DNA of 64,000 bases from Chitinophaga sp. CF118 (GTDB taxonomy: Bacteria > Bacteroidota > Bacteroidia > Chitinophagales > Chitinophagaceae), in contig NZ_FOMK01000011.1 in NCBI RefSeq assembly GCF_900112615.1, positions 145,587 to 209,586 of the forward strand, read 5' to 3'. The stretch's first letter is position 1. Each line of letters opens with the position of its first letter. The notes below the pieces were generated by a model that had not been told where the DNA came from, searched no databases, and was given only the letters and a program-made list of their open reading frames with translations. The translations under genes and the position numbers were made by a program. Of the stretch, positions 15,043 to 24,249 are shown piece after piece.

Positions 15043-17022
15043 TTAGTCCTCGGATATATTGATCGTTAAGTTGTCCTCTTTACCAATAATGGAAAGTCCT
15101 TTAACATTCTTCAGCAGTTTGCTGTATTTCTTTTCTACAGCTGAAGATTGCACTACTCCATTCACTGTTAATACACCATTCTTTTTACTGATGGTATATC
15201 CGGCTTTAGGATCTATCAGCTTGTCTGCTGTCATCTGTTCTATTAATAATTTAAAGTCTTTATCAGAAGAGGTATTTGTTGTTTTATTTTTATTGTTGTT
15301 GCTAGTGCTAGTGCTAGTAGTCGTGCTCGTGATGCTATTACTGTTGCTATTGACTGTTACCCTGCTTTGCGATTGCGCATTTACTATTTCTTTCTGTGCT
15401 TTAGCGATTTCTTGCTTTACATTTGCCATCGCCTGTTTGTATTCCTCACTATTCATCACCTCCTTTGCATTGGCTATGTTCTTTTTTATTTCTTCGACGT
15501 TGAAATTAGCCATAGCAGCTTTGGCGCTTTCCATCCCGATGCGTACACTTTCTTCTATAACTTTTGGATCTACCGCTGTCTTTGCTTCCTGCATGCCTGC
15601 TTTGATATCTTCATTGATCTTTTTCCAGTCAATGTTTTTCATAGCAGTTTGCACATCTTTGTTAATCTTGTCCCAGTCTACATTTTTCATCGCGCTGGTT
15701 ACATCTGCATTCATCTGTTTCCAGTCTATCTTTTCCATTGCTAGTTTTGCGGCTTCCATACCTGCCTTAGCAGCATCCATTTGAGCATTGGCAGCATCCA
15801 TTTCATGATTTGCTTCCATTTGCTTCTCTTCTACCGCTTTCTTCTCTGCATCTTGTTTTTCCGCATTTTGTTTTTCTGTGGGAACGGTATCGCTGATGTA
15901 GCGTGCAAAATGGATAGGGCGAGCCACTATTCCAGGAGCGATTGGAGCTGTTACAGTAATTTTCGCAGGAGGAACTGTGCCTTCAGCTTTTGCACCTGAA
16001 GGATTGAGCCAGGCGATGGATATCAGGCCAACTGCGATGATCAGTACTGCTAATAATTTTTGAGTATAGTTAATGTTTTTAGTTTTCATTTCCATGATGC
16101 GTTTAATGCGGTGAAATAAGTGTTGTTTATTATCAGCTGCCGCCATCGCCAGTGCATTGACTGTTAACCGGTATTCCTCCAATGCTACCAGGGCTTTGGC
16201 ATAATTCAGTGGTTGCACTTTACCTGCTATTACCAGGTCGTCGCAACAATGTTCCCTTTCAATGCGGATACTTTTTGAGATCAGCCATATGAAAGGATTA
16301 AAAAACAGGATGGTTTCAACAATGGATTGGAAGATATTCAGTAGATAATCATTGCGTTTGATGTGTGCCAGCTCATGAAGCAGAATAGCTTCCAGCTGTT
16401 CGGCTGTTAAGTTGTTAAACATGATTACAGGGAGTATGATCAGTGGCTTCAGGAAGCCGATCATAACAGGTACCTGTATATGTTCTGAAATAAGCAGTTT
16501 TACCTTTTTCGACAGCTGTAGCTGCAGCATCAGTTTGTCGAGATGTTTTTCCCAAACGGGATCTATGGGTAATACCTGTTTTCTTCTGATCTGCCGCAGG
16601 TGCAGGAGATCCATAACTAGTTTGATGGTCATACTTGCTACGCCAGCCACATAAACGACAGTCAGCAGTGGGAATAAGACTTCCAGACCGGGAAAGGCAC
16701 CTGTCAATTCCTGTTGACTGTGATAAATAGCAGGCAGTTCAAGGGCTGTTTGCCTGACGCCGGTATCTATCATTTGTTGGGCAGCCTGGTGAATCTGTTG
16801 AATCGTTTGCAGTTGTTGCCAGAGGGTAATGATGAACCAGCTGAAAATGCCTGTCAGCGAAATAAAGGACAGGTTGTATTTTATACTGGCGCTGGCTTGT
16901 GGCCATATCATCAGTACCAGCCGTAAACAGGCATATACAAGTAATGCCTGCCAGAAAGAGTGGAGCAGGGCCCATCCAAAAGCCTGGATCAGATCTGCAG
17001 TGAAAGGAATTTGCGCAGTCAT
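15043..17022 (-). CDS. BlaR1/MecR1-like M56 family membrane metallopeptidase with a repeat-rich C-terminal region
   Basis: A 659-residue inner-membrane protein. Several N-terminal transmembrane helices frame the zinc-protease motif HELAH (residues 216-220), as in BlaR1/MecR1, which cleave a BlaI-type repressor on signal. No penicillin-binding sensor domain follows. Instead the periplasmic part carries Met/Ala-rich helical sequence with three consecutive 16-residue repeats (Trp at 434, 450 and 466; IDWKQMNADVTSAMKN is one unit), then a Ser/Thr/Asn-rich linker and a C-terminal ~65-residue BON-like alpha/beta domain (KNGVLTVNGVVQSSAVEKKY). It follows the BlaI-type gene after 35 nt and would act with it; the inducing signal is unknown. 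Confidence 0.88.
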   Translation of the reverse strand: MTAQIPFTADLIQAFGWALLHSFWQALLVYACLRLVLMIWPQASASIKYNLSFISLTGIFSWFIITLWQQLQTIQQIHQAAQQMIDTGVRQTALELPAIYHSQQELTGAFPGLEVLFPLLTVVYVAGVASMTIKLVMDLLHLRQIRRKQVLPIDPVWEKHLDKLMLQLQLSKKVKLLISEHIQVPVMIGFLKPLIILPVIMFNNLTAEQLEAILLHELAHIKRNDYLLNIFQSIVETILFFNPFIWLISKSIRIEREHCCDDLVIAGKVQPLNYAKALVALEEYRLTVNALAMAAADNKQHLFHRIKRIMEMKTKNINYTQKLLAVLIIAVGLISIAWLNPSGAKAEGTVPPAKITVTAPIAPGIVARPIHFARYISDTVPTEKQNAEKQDAEKKAVEEKQMEANHEMDAANAQMDAAKAGMEAAKLAMEKIDWKQMNADVTSAMKNVDWDKINKDVQTAMKNIDWKKINEDIKAGMQEAKTAVDPKVIEESVRIGMESAKAAMANFNVEEIKKNIANAKEVMNSEEYKQAMANVKQEIAKAQKEIVNAQSQSRVTVNSNSNSITSTTTSTSTSNNNKNKTTNTSSDKDFKLLIEQMTADKLIDPKAGYTISKKNGVLTVNGVVQSSAVEKKYSKLLKNVKGLSIIGKEDNLTINISED

Positions 17023-17057
17023 GATGGTTTTGTTTTTATGTGCCGCAACGCAGCAGG

Positions 17058-17450
17058 TTACTTTTTCTGTTGATTTTCTATCTCATTAAGGTATTGCTTG
17101 ATCTTTTCCAGTTCTTCCTTTGAAGAATGGTGATTGCCTAATGCCTGGAGCACCAGTTGTGAAGCAGAACCATTGAACACAGTATCTATCATTTTATTCA
17201 GTAACTGTTGTTGTGTACTCTCCTGGGAAATAGCGGCTTCATATATGTGTGTTTTACTGCTGGTATCTCTTTTAAGCAAATTCTTCTCATGCATGATTTG
17301 CATCAGCTTGAGTGTAGTGGTATATCCTGCATCCTTTGTCTTTTCCAGGATTTCATGTACTTCCCTTACTGTGCTGGCACCTTTATCCCACAATATTCCC
17401 AATATTTCCAGTTCACTTTCTGTAGGTTTCGTCTGTTTAACGGTGCTCAT
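17058..17450 (-). CDS. BlaI/MecI/CopY family transcriptional repressor
   Basis: A 130-residue winged-helix repressor: KPTESELEILGILWDKGAST then VREVHEILEKT and TTTLKLMQIMHEKNLL are the typical BlaI DNA-binding segments, and the C-terminal helices serve dimerisation. It would repress its own operon until cleaved by the M56 protease encoded downstream. Two matching dyads overlap its promoter (17471-17509), which supports autoregulation. Confidence 0.93.
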   Translation of the reverse strand: MSTVKQTKPTESELEILGILWDKGASTVREVHEILEKTKDAGYTTTLKLMQIMHEKNLLKRDTSSKTHIYEAAISQESTQQQLLNKMIDTVFNGSASQLVLQALGNHHSSKEELEKIKQYLNEIENQQKK

Positions 17451-17470
17451 AATTACAATGATTATTGATG

Positions 17471-17518
17471 TACGAATATCTTCGTATCAAATGTACGATA
17501 CTTTTCGTAATTGCCAAA
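17471..17518 (-). promoter_or_regulatory. Promoter of the blaI-M56 operon with two tandem operator dyads
   Basis: On the minus strand, TTTG (complement of 17515-17518), exactly 19 nt, then TACATTTG (complement of 17488-17495) is a full Bacteroidota promoter. Two 16-bp dyads, TACGAATATCTTCGTA (17471-17486) and TACGATACTTTTCGTA (17494-17509), are 23 nt centre to centre. One covers the predicted transcript start and the other fills the gap between the -33 and -7 boxes. This arrangement would let bound BlaI dimers block RNA polymerase. Confidence 0.75.
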
Positions 17519-17707
17519 TTTATGTTTGAAATAATAAAAAACAGGCATGCCACCCTTCTGTTCTGAAATCGTTCAGTAGAAGAGGTAGCTATACCTGGCG
17601 CAAGTAATATACTATTGATGAAATGAGGGCTGTGCTATTAAGAACGATAAGCGACAGACTGTTTCGTTGTTTTTAGCAGATCCTGCTTTTAGTAATGATG
17701 AGTGCCA

Positions 17708-18337
17708 TTAGAAAATCCCGGCCTTTAAGCCTGCATGTATAGTGGGATTACTGAGTTTACTGTCTGTGATACCTGGAGTACTGGATCCCCGGATCAGTCT
17801 GTAAGAAGCGCCTATGTCAAACCGGAGATTTTTTATAATGTTCAGTTCAAGATTGGCAAAGGGTTCTACTACAAAAAAACCGCTTCCATCATGGTGAGTC
17901 GAATTATGATTATCACCGTCATCGAATCTGTATTTCTCTCTTCTGGATACACCGCCACCACCTATGAGCGTACCGGCAGTCCAGTGAATCAGTTTATTTG
18001 TATTATGAACGTACTCTGCTACAAAACCGGTATACCATAAGCTTAGATACTCTTTATTTCCATTGATATTTACAGTTGGCATTTGTATGTTGTTAACAAG
18101 TGACCAGCTACCTGCTCCAAGCATTATTTTGTTGTTTAGCAGTACGCCGCCATAGCCACCTACCAGTACTCCAAAATTACCATCAATGGATGTAAATTTA
18201 GTCGCAGGCGCGCCATAGGCACCTACTTTTGTTTTCCCTTGTCCTTTTCTGGAAAATAATGTTTCAGTTTGGGCATGCTGAGCCCTTGCCTGCTGTACTG
18301 TAATCAGTACCAGCAATGCCAGTAATACTTTTTTCAT
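17708..18337 (-). CDS. Predicted outer-membrane beta-barrel protein of unknown function
   Basis: About 209 residues from ATG 18337: signal peptide MKKVLLALLVLITVQQARAQ, then amphipathic strands typical of a small 8-stranded barrel (GVLVGGYGGVLLNNKIMLG, FVAEYVHNTNKLIHWTAG, LRFDIGASYRLIRG). A His/Asp-rich loop (FDDGDNHNSTHHDG) may bind metal or be a surface loop. I do not recognise a named family. A 15-bp hairpin separates it from the DUF4249 gene upstream, so it is probably transcribed alone. Confidence 0.72.
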   Translation of the reverse strand: MKKVLLALLVLITVQQARAQHAQTETLFSRKGQGKTKVGAYGAPATKFTSIDGNFGVLVGGYGGVLLNNKIMLGAGSWSLVNNIQMPTVNINGNKEYLSLWYTGFVAEYVHNTNKLIHWTAGTLIGGGGVSRREKYRFDDGDNHNSTHHDGSGFFVVEPFANLELNIIKNLRFDIGASYRLIRGSSTPGITDSKLSNPTIHAGLKAGIF

Positions 18338-18368
18338 GAAATATTTTTTGTTGTTTGATGTGGTAGGA

Positions 18369-18401
18369 AGCTGACTAAAAAGCATTGCTTTTTAGTCAGC
18401 T
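18369..18401 (-). terminator. Terminator after the receptor/DUF4249 unit
   Basis: AGCTGACTAAAAAGC and GCTTTTTAGTCAGCT form a perfect 15-bp stem with an ATT loop. It lies between the 3' end of the DUF4249 gene and the next gene on the minus strand; the T-rich part is inside the stem. Confidence 0.7.
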
Positions 18402-18416
18402 GTATAATATAAAATC

Positions 18417-19289
18417 TTATTCAATTACTTTCTCGCTGCTGCTTACGGCTGAAGTTCCAAACCATCCAAGCAGTTTTTGTGTACCGCCTCCGGCTGTGAC
18501 ATTTACTGCATTGCATTTCACATTTTCCAATACTTTGGCAAACAGGCCACCGTTATTCAATTGTTCTTTTACCTGTGTAAGGAAGAAGTGGCTCTGATTG
18601 GTCAATGAGCGGATTTTAACGATCACTTTATCTCCCTTCTGGTATGGATGTTCTTCGTCTGTTATGCTTTCCTGTATGGGAAGTACAAAGGAGGCGCCAT
18701 CCTGTACACTCTGATCAAAGTAACCATCTACCGAGAAGTCGTCTCCTACACGATGCCAGATATTATTGCGGTAGGAACGGATCCAGTAATAGTCTACCGC
18801 ACCGGCAACATCCTTTGCATGGAACTTGGCATAATATCCGTCTTCCTCCACCGCATTCTCAGCTTTAGTTTTGTATTTGTAGGTGATAGAATCTATGGGA
18901 GTGTTTCTTTTAATAGTATCCACTGCTTCAAATGTTTCACCTTTATACACCACTCGTAACCGGTAAGCATGGCCGGTAACACCTACGGATATATGATCCC
19001 CTGCATTAAAAGTATATGCAGTGTCGGTAAAATTGAAAGCATATGTTATATCTGCTGTTTCATCTATCAGTGAAATGATTGCGTCCTTAATAACAGGAGC
19101 AGGTGTTTGATCTGTATATGATTGTACAGACTGCGTAAACCTGATAACCTGTAAACCTGGTTCATTTGTGATCCATGCATCCAGCACAGGGTAGGAGGTA
19201 CCCTTCGCTATGTCAAGGTCTATTTTATCTTCACAGGCACTGAAGCCTGCTACCATCGCTAATAATATTCCGAGTCGTAACTTTTTCAT
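18417..19289 (-). CDS. DUF4249 domain-containing lipoprotein
   Basis: A 290-residue protein with a lipoprotein signal (LGILLAMVAGFSACEDK, lipobox Cys19) followed by the DUF4249 pattern: SYPVLDAWITNEPGLQVIRF near 35-55 and a C-terminal segment LTNQSHFFLTQVKEQLNNGG. DUF4249 proteins are encoded next to TonB-dependent receptors across Bacteroidota and are thought to be extracellular partners of those receptors; the ligand is unknown. The receptor gene ends 20 nt upstream, so they form one operon. Confidence 0.88.
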   Translation of the reverse strand: MKKLRLGILLAMVAGFSACEDKIDLDIAKGTSYPVLDAWITNEPGLQVIRFTQSVQSYTDQTPAPVIKDAIISLIDETADITYAFNFTDTAYTFNAGDHISVGVTGHAYRLRVVYKGETFEAVDTIKRNTPIDSITYKYKTKAENAVEEDGYYAKFHAKDVAGAVDYYWIRSYRNNIWHRVGDDFSVDGYFDQSVQDGASFVLPIQESITDEEHPYQKGDKVIVKIRSLTNQSHFFLTQVKEQLNNGGLFAKVLENVKCNAVNVTAGGGTQKLLGWFGTSAVSSSEKVIE

Positions 19290-19309
19290 ATCTGTTTTTT
19301 GAAGGATGG

Positions 19310-21688
19310 TTAAAATTTAAAATTGTAAGTAATCCCTGGTATGATAGAGCCTATGATAGACAGACGTACTGCTTCTTTCTTGGACTGATCATCTTTATTC
19401 TGCTGGAAGTATATTGCATAAGCATTCCTTCGTGCATATACGTTATAAAGTGAAAATACCCATTCTCCTTTCCAGCGACGAAGTTGTTTGCCTTTGAGTG
19501 TATAAGATATGTCCAGTCTGTGGAAGGCAGGAAGCCTGTAGGTATTGCGTTTTCCAGTACTGTTATATGGAATATCCCAGTCCTGGAATTCCAGCCGGCT
19601 GTCGGCAAAGGTGCCAGGTGTACCGGAAGCGTATACCCAGTTGGCAGAAAACGTAGACCTTTTAGTAAAGTCGTGTGTGAATACAATATTCAGGTTATGA
19701 GTTCTGTCATAACGGTTCAGGAACCATTCATTTTTACTGATACCATTTGTTTGCCTTTCAGAGCGTGACAGGGTATAACTAATCCAGCCAGTAGAGGCAC
19801 CTATTTCTTTTTTAGCCATCAGTTCCAGTCCGTAGGAGCGGCTATGTGAAGGCAGCAGGTCTGCTTCTATCAGCTGGTTAAGTTGCAGATTAGCATTGTC
19901 TATATAATCCAGCTGATGTTCCATGTTTTTATAAAACACTTCTGCCGATATTTCATATACATTGGATGGCGCATCATATACATAACCCAGGGTGTATTGA
20001 TCTGCTACCTGTGGCTGTACATTGTTGGTACTTGGTGTCCATATATCCAGCGGGGTAGGAGATGCTGTGTTCGATAGCTGATGCATGTACTGGGTAGTAC
20101 GGCTATAGGATGCTTTTAGCGCGTGATTGTCTGACAATGCATATCGTGCTGTGATCCTTGGCTCCAGGTAGTTGTACGCTTTGATCAATTCATTGGCACC
20201 ATATTGTTTTGTACCAATAAGTGTTTTACGTATACCCGGTGTAGTATCATTATAGTAGTAAACAGTGCCTTTACCCAGGTATTGATAAGCAGAGAATCTT
20301 ACTCCGTATTGTACACCAAACCTGCTGCTTGGTTTCCATTCGTGATCGATATAAGCAGCTGCTTCCAGTCCGTGTTGCTGCGTTAATTCCTTTACACTAC
20401 TTGTTTCACCTTCTTCGCCGGTACCAGTACCAGGTTTGAAAGTATAGTAGAGTCCTTGTACACCAAAGTGTACACTGTTATGTGCATTGATGTAATATGT
20501 GAGAGCAGGTTTAACGCCGTAGTTGATGATATTGGATGTCCATTTGTATCTCTGATTATCTTCCCCTGCTTCTTTCTGACTTTCGTTGTTGAAGTCCAGA
20601 CTGTAATCATAATTGCTATAGAAGGTAGTTACGTTCAGGAACAGACGGTTGGAGAATACATGATTCCAGCGTACAGTAGCTGTTTTATTTCCCCAGTTCA
20701 TATTCACCTGTGTACCGAATCCGAATACATCACGTCCGAGGTATCCACTGGCAAACAGGGTATTATTCTTGTTCAATTTAAAGTTGACCTTCGCTGTTAC
20801 GTCGTAGAAATTCAGCTTGGTATCTTTCATGTCACCTTTCAGGAAAGGTTTCATCAGGATGTCGATATAAGAACGGCGTGCCGCGATAATGAAAGATGAT
20901 TGGTCCTTCTGAAGCGGACCTTCGATTGATAGCCTGCTGAAGATATTGCCAATACCGCCATTTACGGTCATATTCTGGTTGTTTCCATCTTTCATGCGTA
21001 TATCAAGTACTGAAGAAGTTCGGCCGCCGTATTCGGCAGGGAAACCGCCTTTAATGAGGTTGATGCTTTTAACAGCATCAGGGTTGAATACAGAAAAGAA
21101 GCCCAGCATGTGGGTAGAGTTGTATACAGGAGCATCGTCCAGTAAGATCAGGTTCTCATCGGCAGCACCACCGCGTACATTGAACCCGCTGGCACCTTCT
21201 CCCACTGTATTTACACCGGGTAAGGTCTGGATGGAACGCAGAACGTCTACTTCACCCATGAAGGTGGGCATCTTTTTCAATTGTGCAATATCCAGCCTGT
21301 TGATACTGGTATTCAACGTATTCACTGCTTTTTCCTGTTTTGTGCCTTTTACAGTAATGGTACTTAACTGACTACTTGACTTTTCCAGTTTAATATCCAG
21401 TGTTTTATTGCCTTTGAGGGATACATTCATCTTAATAGATGTATAACCCACGTAAGAGAATTGTACTTCATGCTCACCTGCAGGCAGGGTCAGAGAGTAA
21501 AATCCAAATTCATTTGTTACGGTACCCAGGCCGGTACCTGCTTTTGAAACAGAAATTCCAATGAGGCTTTCTCCATTTTGCTGGTCCTTAACATAACCAC
21601 TGATTGTGTACCGTTGCTGTGCCGTTGCATAATGTACCTGCAATAGAAGCAGGACAGGAAACAGCAGCATTGTTAACCTTGTTTTCAT
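19310..21688 (-). CDS. TonB-dependent receptor with carboxypeptidase-like N-terminal domain
   Basis: A 792-residue outer-membrane transporter. A signal peptide ending ATAQ is followed by a CarboxypepD_reg-like domain (YTISGYVKDQQNGESLIGIS, FGFYSLTLPAGEHEVQFSYV), a plug domain (DVLRSIQTLPGVNTVGEGAS, FNVRGGAADENLILLDDAPV) and a C-terminal barrel ending in an aromatic strand (YNFKF). It imports a ligand with TonB/ExbBD energy. Pairing with DUF4249 rather than SusD suggests a non-starch substrate. There is no regulator in the same operon; an AraC gene is divergent upstream beyond a small gene. Confidence 0.92.
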   Translation of the reverse strand: MKTRLTMLLFPVLLLLQVHYATAQQRYTISGYVKDQQNGESLIGISVSKAGTGLGTVTNEFGFYSLTLPAGEHEVQFSYVGYTSIKMNVSLKGNKTLDIKLEKSSSQLSTITVKGTKQEKAVNTLNTSINRLDIAQLKKMPTFMGEVDVLRSIQTLPGVNTVGEGASGFNVRGGAADENLILLDDAPVYNSTHMLGFFSVFNPDAVKSINLIKGGFPAEYGGRTSSVLDIRMKDGNNQNMTVNGGIGNIFSRLSIEGPLQKDQSSFIIAARRSYIDILMKPFLKGDMKDTKLNFYDVTAKVNFKLNKNNTLFASGYLGRDVFGFGTQVNMNWGNKTATVRWNHVFSNRLFLNVTTFYSNYDYSLDFNNESQKEAGEDNQRYKWTSNIINYGVKPALTYYINAHNSVHFGVQGLYYTFKPGTGTGEEGETSSVKELTQQHGLEAAAYIDHEWKPSSRFGVQYGVRFSAYQYLGKGTVYYYNDTTPGIRKTLIGTKQYGANELIKAYNYLEPRITARYALSDNHALKASYSRTTQYMHQLSNTASPTPLDIWTPSTNNVQPQVADQYTLGYVYDAPSNVYEISAEVFYKNMEHQLDYIDNANLQLNQLIEADLLPSHSRSYGLELMAKKEIGASTGWISYTLSRSERQTNGISKNEWFLNRYDRTHNLNIVFTHDFTKRSTFSANWVYASGTPGTFADSRLEFQDWDIPYNSTGKRNTYRLPAFHRLDISYTLKGKQLRRWKGEWVFSLYNVYARRNAYAIYFQQNKDDQSKKEAVRLSIIGSIIPGITYNFKF

Positions 21689-21816
21689 ATAAGGGTCTTA
21701 ATGTTTTTATATAGCAGCTAGCTGGTGATAGATAGCAATAGCTGTTTACGCATATATGACGTAAGCGGAGATAATTACCCCTATAAGGGAGAGAGAGATT
21801 TTTTAAGATATGCAGA

Positions 21817-22032
21817 TTATTCTAATACAGTACATTGAAAACCCATATGTTGTATAAACTCTATGATAATTGTTTCTTCTATCCTCTGATGTTGGGGAAC
21901 GATGCGCAACACCTTATCGCAATCCTCTAAATCAATACTACAGGCAATGACTTTGAAAGAGGTTAAAATGGCCTCAATTACAGTATTCTTATCTTGAATA
22001 GTACTAATATTCGTACAGAATATTCCAATCAT
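21817..22032 (-). CDS. Small HMA-like protein of unknown function
   Basis: A 71-residue protein. The pattern VIEAILTSFKVIACSIDLED followed by CDKVLRIV and, at the end, IIEFIQHMGFQCTVLE resembles short Bacteroidota proteins with a ferredoxin-like (heavy-metal-associated-type) beta-alpha-beta-beta-alpha-beta fold, but no CxxC metal motif is present. It is divergent from the AraC gene at 22138, with only 105 nt between them. Reality as a gene is supported by the fold-like pattern; function is not known. Confidence 0.6.
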   Translation of the reverse strand: MIGIFCTNISTIQDKNTVIEAILTSFKVIACSIDLEDCDKVLRIVPQHQRIEETIIIEFIQHMGFQCTVLE

Positions 22033-22057
22033 AAAAGAAATATTAAATATTTAGGAA

Positions 22058-22065
22058 TATTTTTG
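22058..22065 (+). promoter_or_regulatory. Candidate -7 box of the AraC-type regulator gene
   Basis: TATTTTTG fits TANNTTTG, 73 nt upstream of ATG 22138. Confidence 0.35.
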
Positions 22066-22137
22066 TGCAAATTTGAAGTACTTCGTCCGGTAAACTGTTA
22101 CACGAAAAGGATTAAAATTTATATTTAACGGATTATT

Positions 22138-23142
22138 ATGGGCTTTCAGATCACGAGTGACTCACATGAGTTATTATTTCAGGAAACTTTCCAATTCGAT
22201 GTAGAGAAAATGTCTACTCCTTTGCTGATAGAAGAAACACAGCAATTGAAGCGTGATTTCGGGGAAGCTACTTTCAGAGAAATGTATTTTGACGGGTGTC
22301 ATATTGCAGTAGGAGATGCGCAGGTATATCAAAACCTGCATATATTCTCTTCAGATAATATGGATGCTGTATCCCTGTTATTTATGGTACATGGGCAGGT
22401 TGATACAAATATAGAAGGTATGTTCGGAATTGCGGGCAAACGTCGTTTCTCTACATTGGAGCATAACCTGATCTATAATCCTTTTGATGCTGAAAATGCA
22501 GATGTGATCAAACAGGAAGACCTGGAGATGGTGATGTTGAGTTTCTCCAAAGAACGTTTCCTGGAACTGGCTGTTAATAATGGCCGGGTACTGGATGGCT
22601 TGGCAGATAAAGTGGCGGGAGGGAAAGCCATCTATCTGAATAAGAAAAATAATCAGCCAATTACTTCCCGGATGCTTATGATCCTGGATGAAATAAAAAA
22701 ATGCGAGTTTAATGGTGGACTCAAGAAATTATATCTTCAATCGAAAATACTGGAACTGCTGGCTCTTCAATGTGAGCAGTACGAGCGTGTTACAGAGCTT
22801 CGTTCTTCAGCAGGTAATACTATTTCTTCGACAGATAAAGAAAAGATCTATTACGCCCGTGATATTTTACTGGCACAATTGCAGGAACCACCTTCTCTAC
22901 AGGAATTGTCAAGGCTGGCAGGATTGAATGAATTCAAATTAAAATCAGGATTTAAACAGGTATTTGATAATACTGTTTTCGGTTATCTGAATGATCACCG
23001 TATGGAGCACGCAAGACAACTGGTACTGGAAGGAAGCCGCTCACTGACAGATATTGCAGATACATTCGGATATTCTTCTATCCAGCATTTCAGCAATTCT
23101 TTCAGGAAAAAATATGGAGTGAGTCCCGGAAAAATGAGATAG
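22138..23142 (+). CDS. AraC family transcriptional regulator
   Basis: A 334-residue regulator with an uncharacterised N-terminal sensory region (~1-230) and a C-terminal AraC double helix-turn-helix (LQELSRLAGLNEFKLKSGFK, then FGYLNDHRMEHARQLVL and LTDIADTFGYSSIQHFSNSF, ending RKKYGVSPGKMR). The N-terminal part has the pattern of PchR-like/siderophore-type regulators. The target could be the divergent small gene or the receptor/DUF4249 operon nearby; this is inference. Confidence 0.9.
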   Translation: MGFQITSDSHELLFQETFQFDVEKMSTPLLIEETQQLKRDFGEATFREMYFDGCHIAVGDAQVYQNLHIFSSDNMDAVSLLFMVHGQVDTNIEGMFGIAGKRRFSTLEHNLIYNPFDAENADVIKQEDLEMVMLSFSKERFLELAVNNGRVLDGLADKVAGGKAIYLNKKNNQPITSRMLMILDEIKKCEFNGGLKKLYLQSKILELLALQCEQYERVTELRSSAGNTISSTDKEKIYYARDILLAQLQEPPSLQELSRLAGLNEFKLKSGFKQVFDNTVFGYLNDHRMEHARQLVLEGSRSLTDIADTFGYSSIQHFSNSFRKKYGVSPGKMR

Positions 23143-23291
23143 GATTTATGTTTTAATACATTTCTTTCCATGGCTTTTGCTTTATTCAGGTGGTGATGGC
23201 GGACTATATCCATTTAAGAGATGTAGCTGTTTTCCAAATAAGAAGAGGTTGTACCATCCTTTGATACAACCCCTGAAATATAAAGGATGAA

Positions 23292-23921
23292 TTAGTAAGC
23301 TAAAGTGAATCTTTCCCTGATGTGTGCTGGTTTTTCCAGTTCATCAATCATAGCTACCGCATAATCTGCTGTGGATATTTTACTATCACCTTTTTCATCT
23401 GCTACTACCTGGTCTTTACCTAAACGGAATTTACCCGTACGCTCACCTGGTTCTATCATGATTGCAGGACTTAACACTGTCCAATCCAGGTCATTTTGCT
23501 GTTTGATTACATAGAAGGCATCACGGGTAGCAGAGGCTCCATCTTTCCATGCTGCCGGAAATTCTGGTGTATCCAGCACCTGTACACCGGGTTCTATTTC
23601 CAGACTCCCTGCACCACTTACTGCCAGTAACCGTTTGATACCTGCCTGCTTTACCCCATTGATAATTGCATGGATTGCTGTCACATAAGTAGCTGGATCA
23701 TATGAATTGAAAGCGCTTATTACTGCATCATTTCCTGCAACCAAGGCGGCAACTTCCGGTGCATTCGTCACATCGCCCTTTTTAACCGTCAACTGGGGGT
23801 GCTTTGTTGTTATTTTTTCAGGATGTCTTACAATAGCGGTAACGGTATGGCCTCTTTCTAATGCTTCTTTCAAAATAGCTGAACCGATGAAGCCGGAGGC
23901 TCCGATGATGGCAACTTTCAT
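23292..23921 (-). CDS. NAD(P)-binding oxidoreductase (NmrA/SDR-atypical type)
   Basis: A 209-residue Rossmann-fold protein. The nucleotide-binding motif GASGFIGSAIL is at residues ~7-17, followed by TAIVRHPEKI and GDVTNAPEV, and later LLAVSGAGSLEI and WTVLSPAIMIEPGERTGKF. It belongs to the NAD(P)H-binding family of atypical short-chain dehydrogenases (YwnB/BVR-B-like). Substrate unknown. It stands alone and converges with the AraC gene. Confidence 0.88.
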   Translation of the reverse strand: MKVAIIGASGFIGSAILKEALERGHTVTAIVRHPEKITTKHPQLTVKKGDVTNAPEVAALVAGNDAVISAFNSYDPATYVTAIHAIINGVKQAGIKRLLAVSGAGSLEIEPGVQVLDTPEFPAAWKDGASATRDAFYVIKQQNDLDWTVLSPAIMIEPGERTGKFRLGKDQVVADEKGDSKISTADYAVAMIDELEKPAHIRERFTLAY

Positions 23922-24249
23922 GTGTATCTATTTTTAATTTGATAAGATCTGAATGGAACTATCTTATAGCAATAAACATTCCGGGTTGCAATTAGTTCTA
24001 TGAAAATAAAATGAGGTTCCATCAGAAACAAATGAAGAGCTTGCGGGTTACAGCCTTGCCATTCCCTCATTTCGGCAGGATTTTAAATAATGAGGAAGGT
24101 GTTTGCATAGATTTTTTTGATATCCCTGTTAAATCACGCCATACATATGTTTTATAGAAAAAATTAAAGCTGGTCTTTTTAGACCAGCTTTAATTTTTCT
24201 TGAGGCTTGTTTTCAACATTGAATACAGGCCGTTTTATTCTAAGAAAAC
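23922..24249. other. Intergenic region with a shared terminator hairpin
   Basis: About 240 nt without recognised coding potential, followed by the strong hairpin at 24159-24198. Confidence 0.7.
24159..24198 (-). terminator. Terminator of the hppA gene
   Basis: An 18-bp perfect stem (arms 24159-24176 and 24181-24198, core AAGCTGGTCT/AGACCAGCTT) with a TTTT loop and A/T tails on both sides, able to terminate in either direction. A 17-nt stretch (CTTTTTAGACCAGCTTT) recurs in the terminator at 48.28 kb. Confidence 0.88.

Noticed and set aside
15059..15784. A 241-codon open frame on the plus strand opposite the M56 gene
   Set aside because: Its low-complexity Leu/Ser-rich product is a by-product of the repeat-rich codons of the real minus-strand gene.
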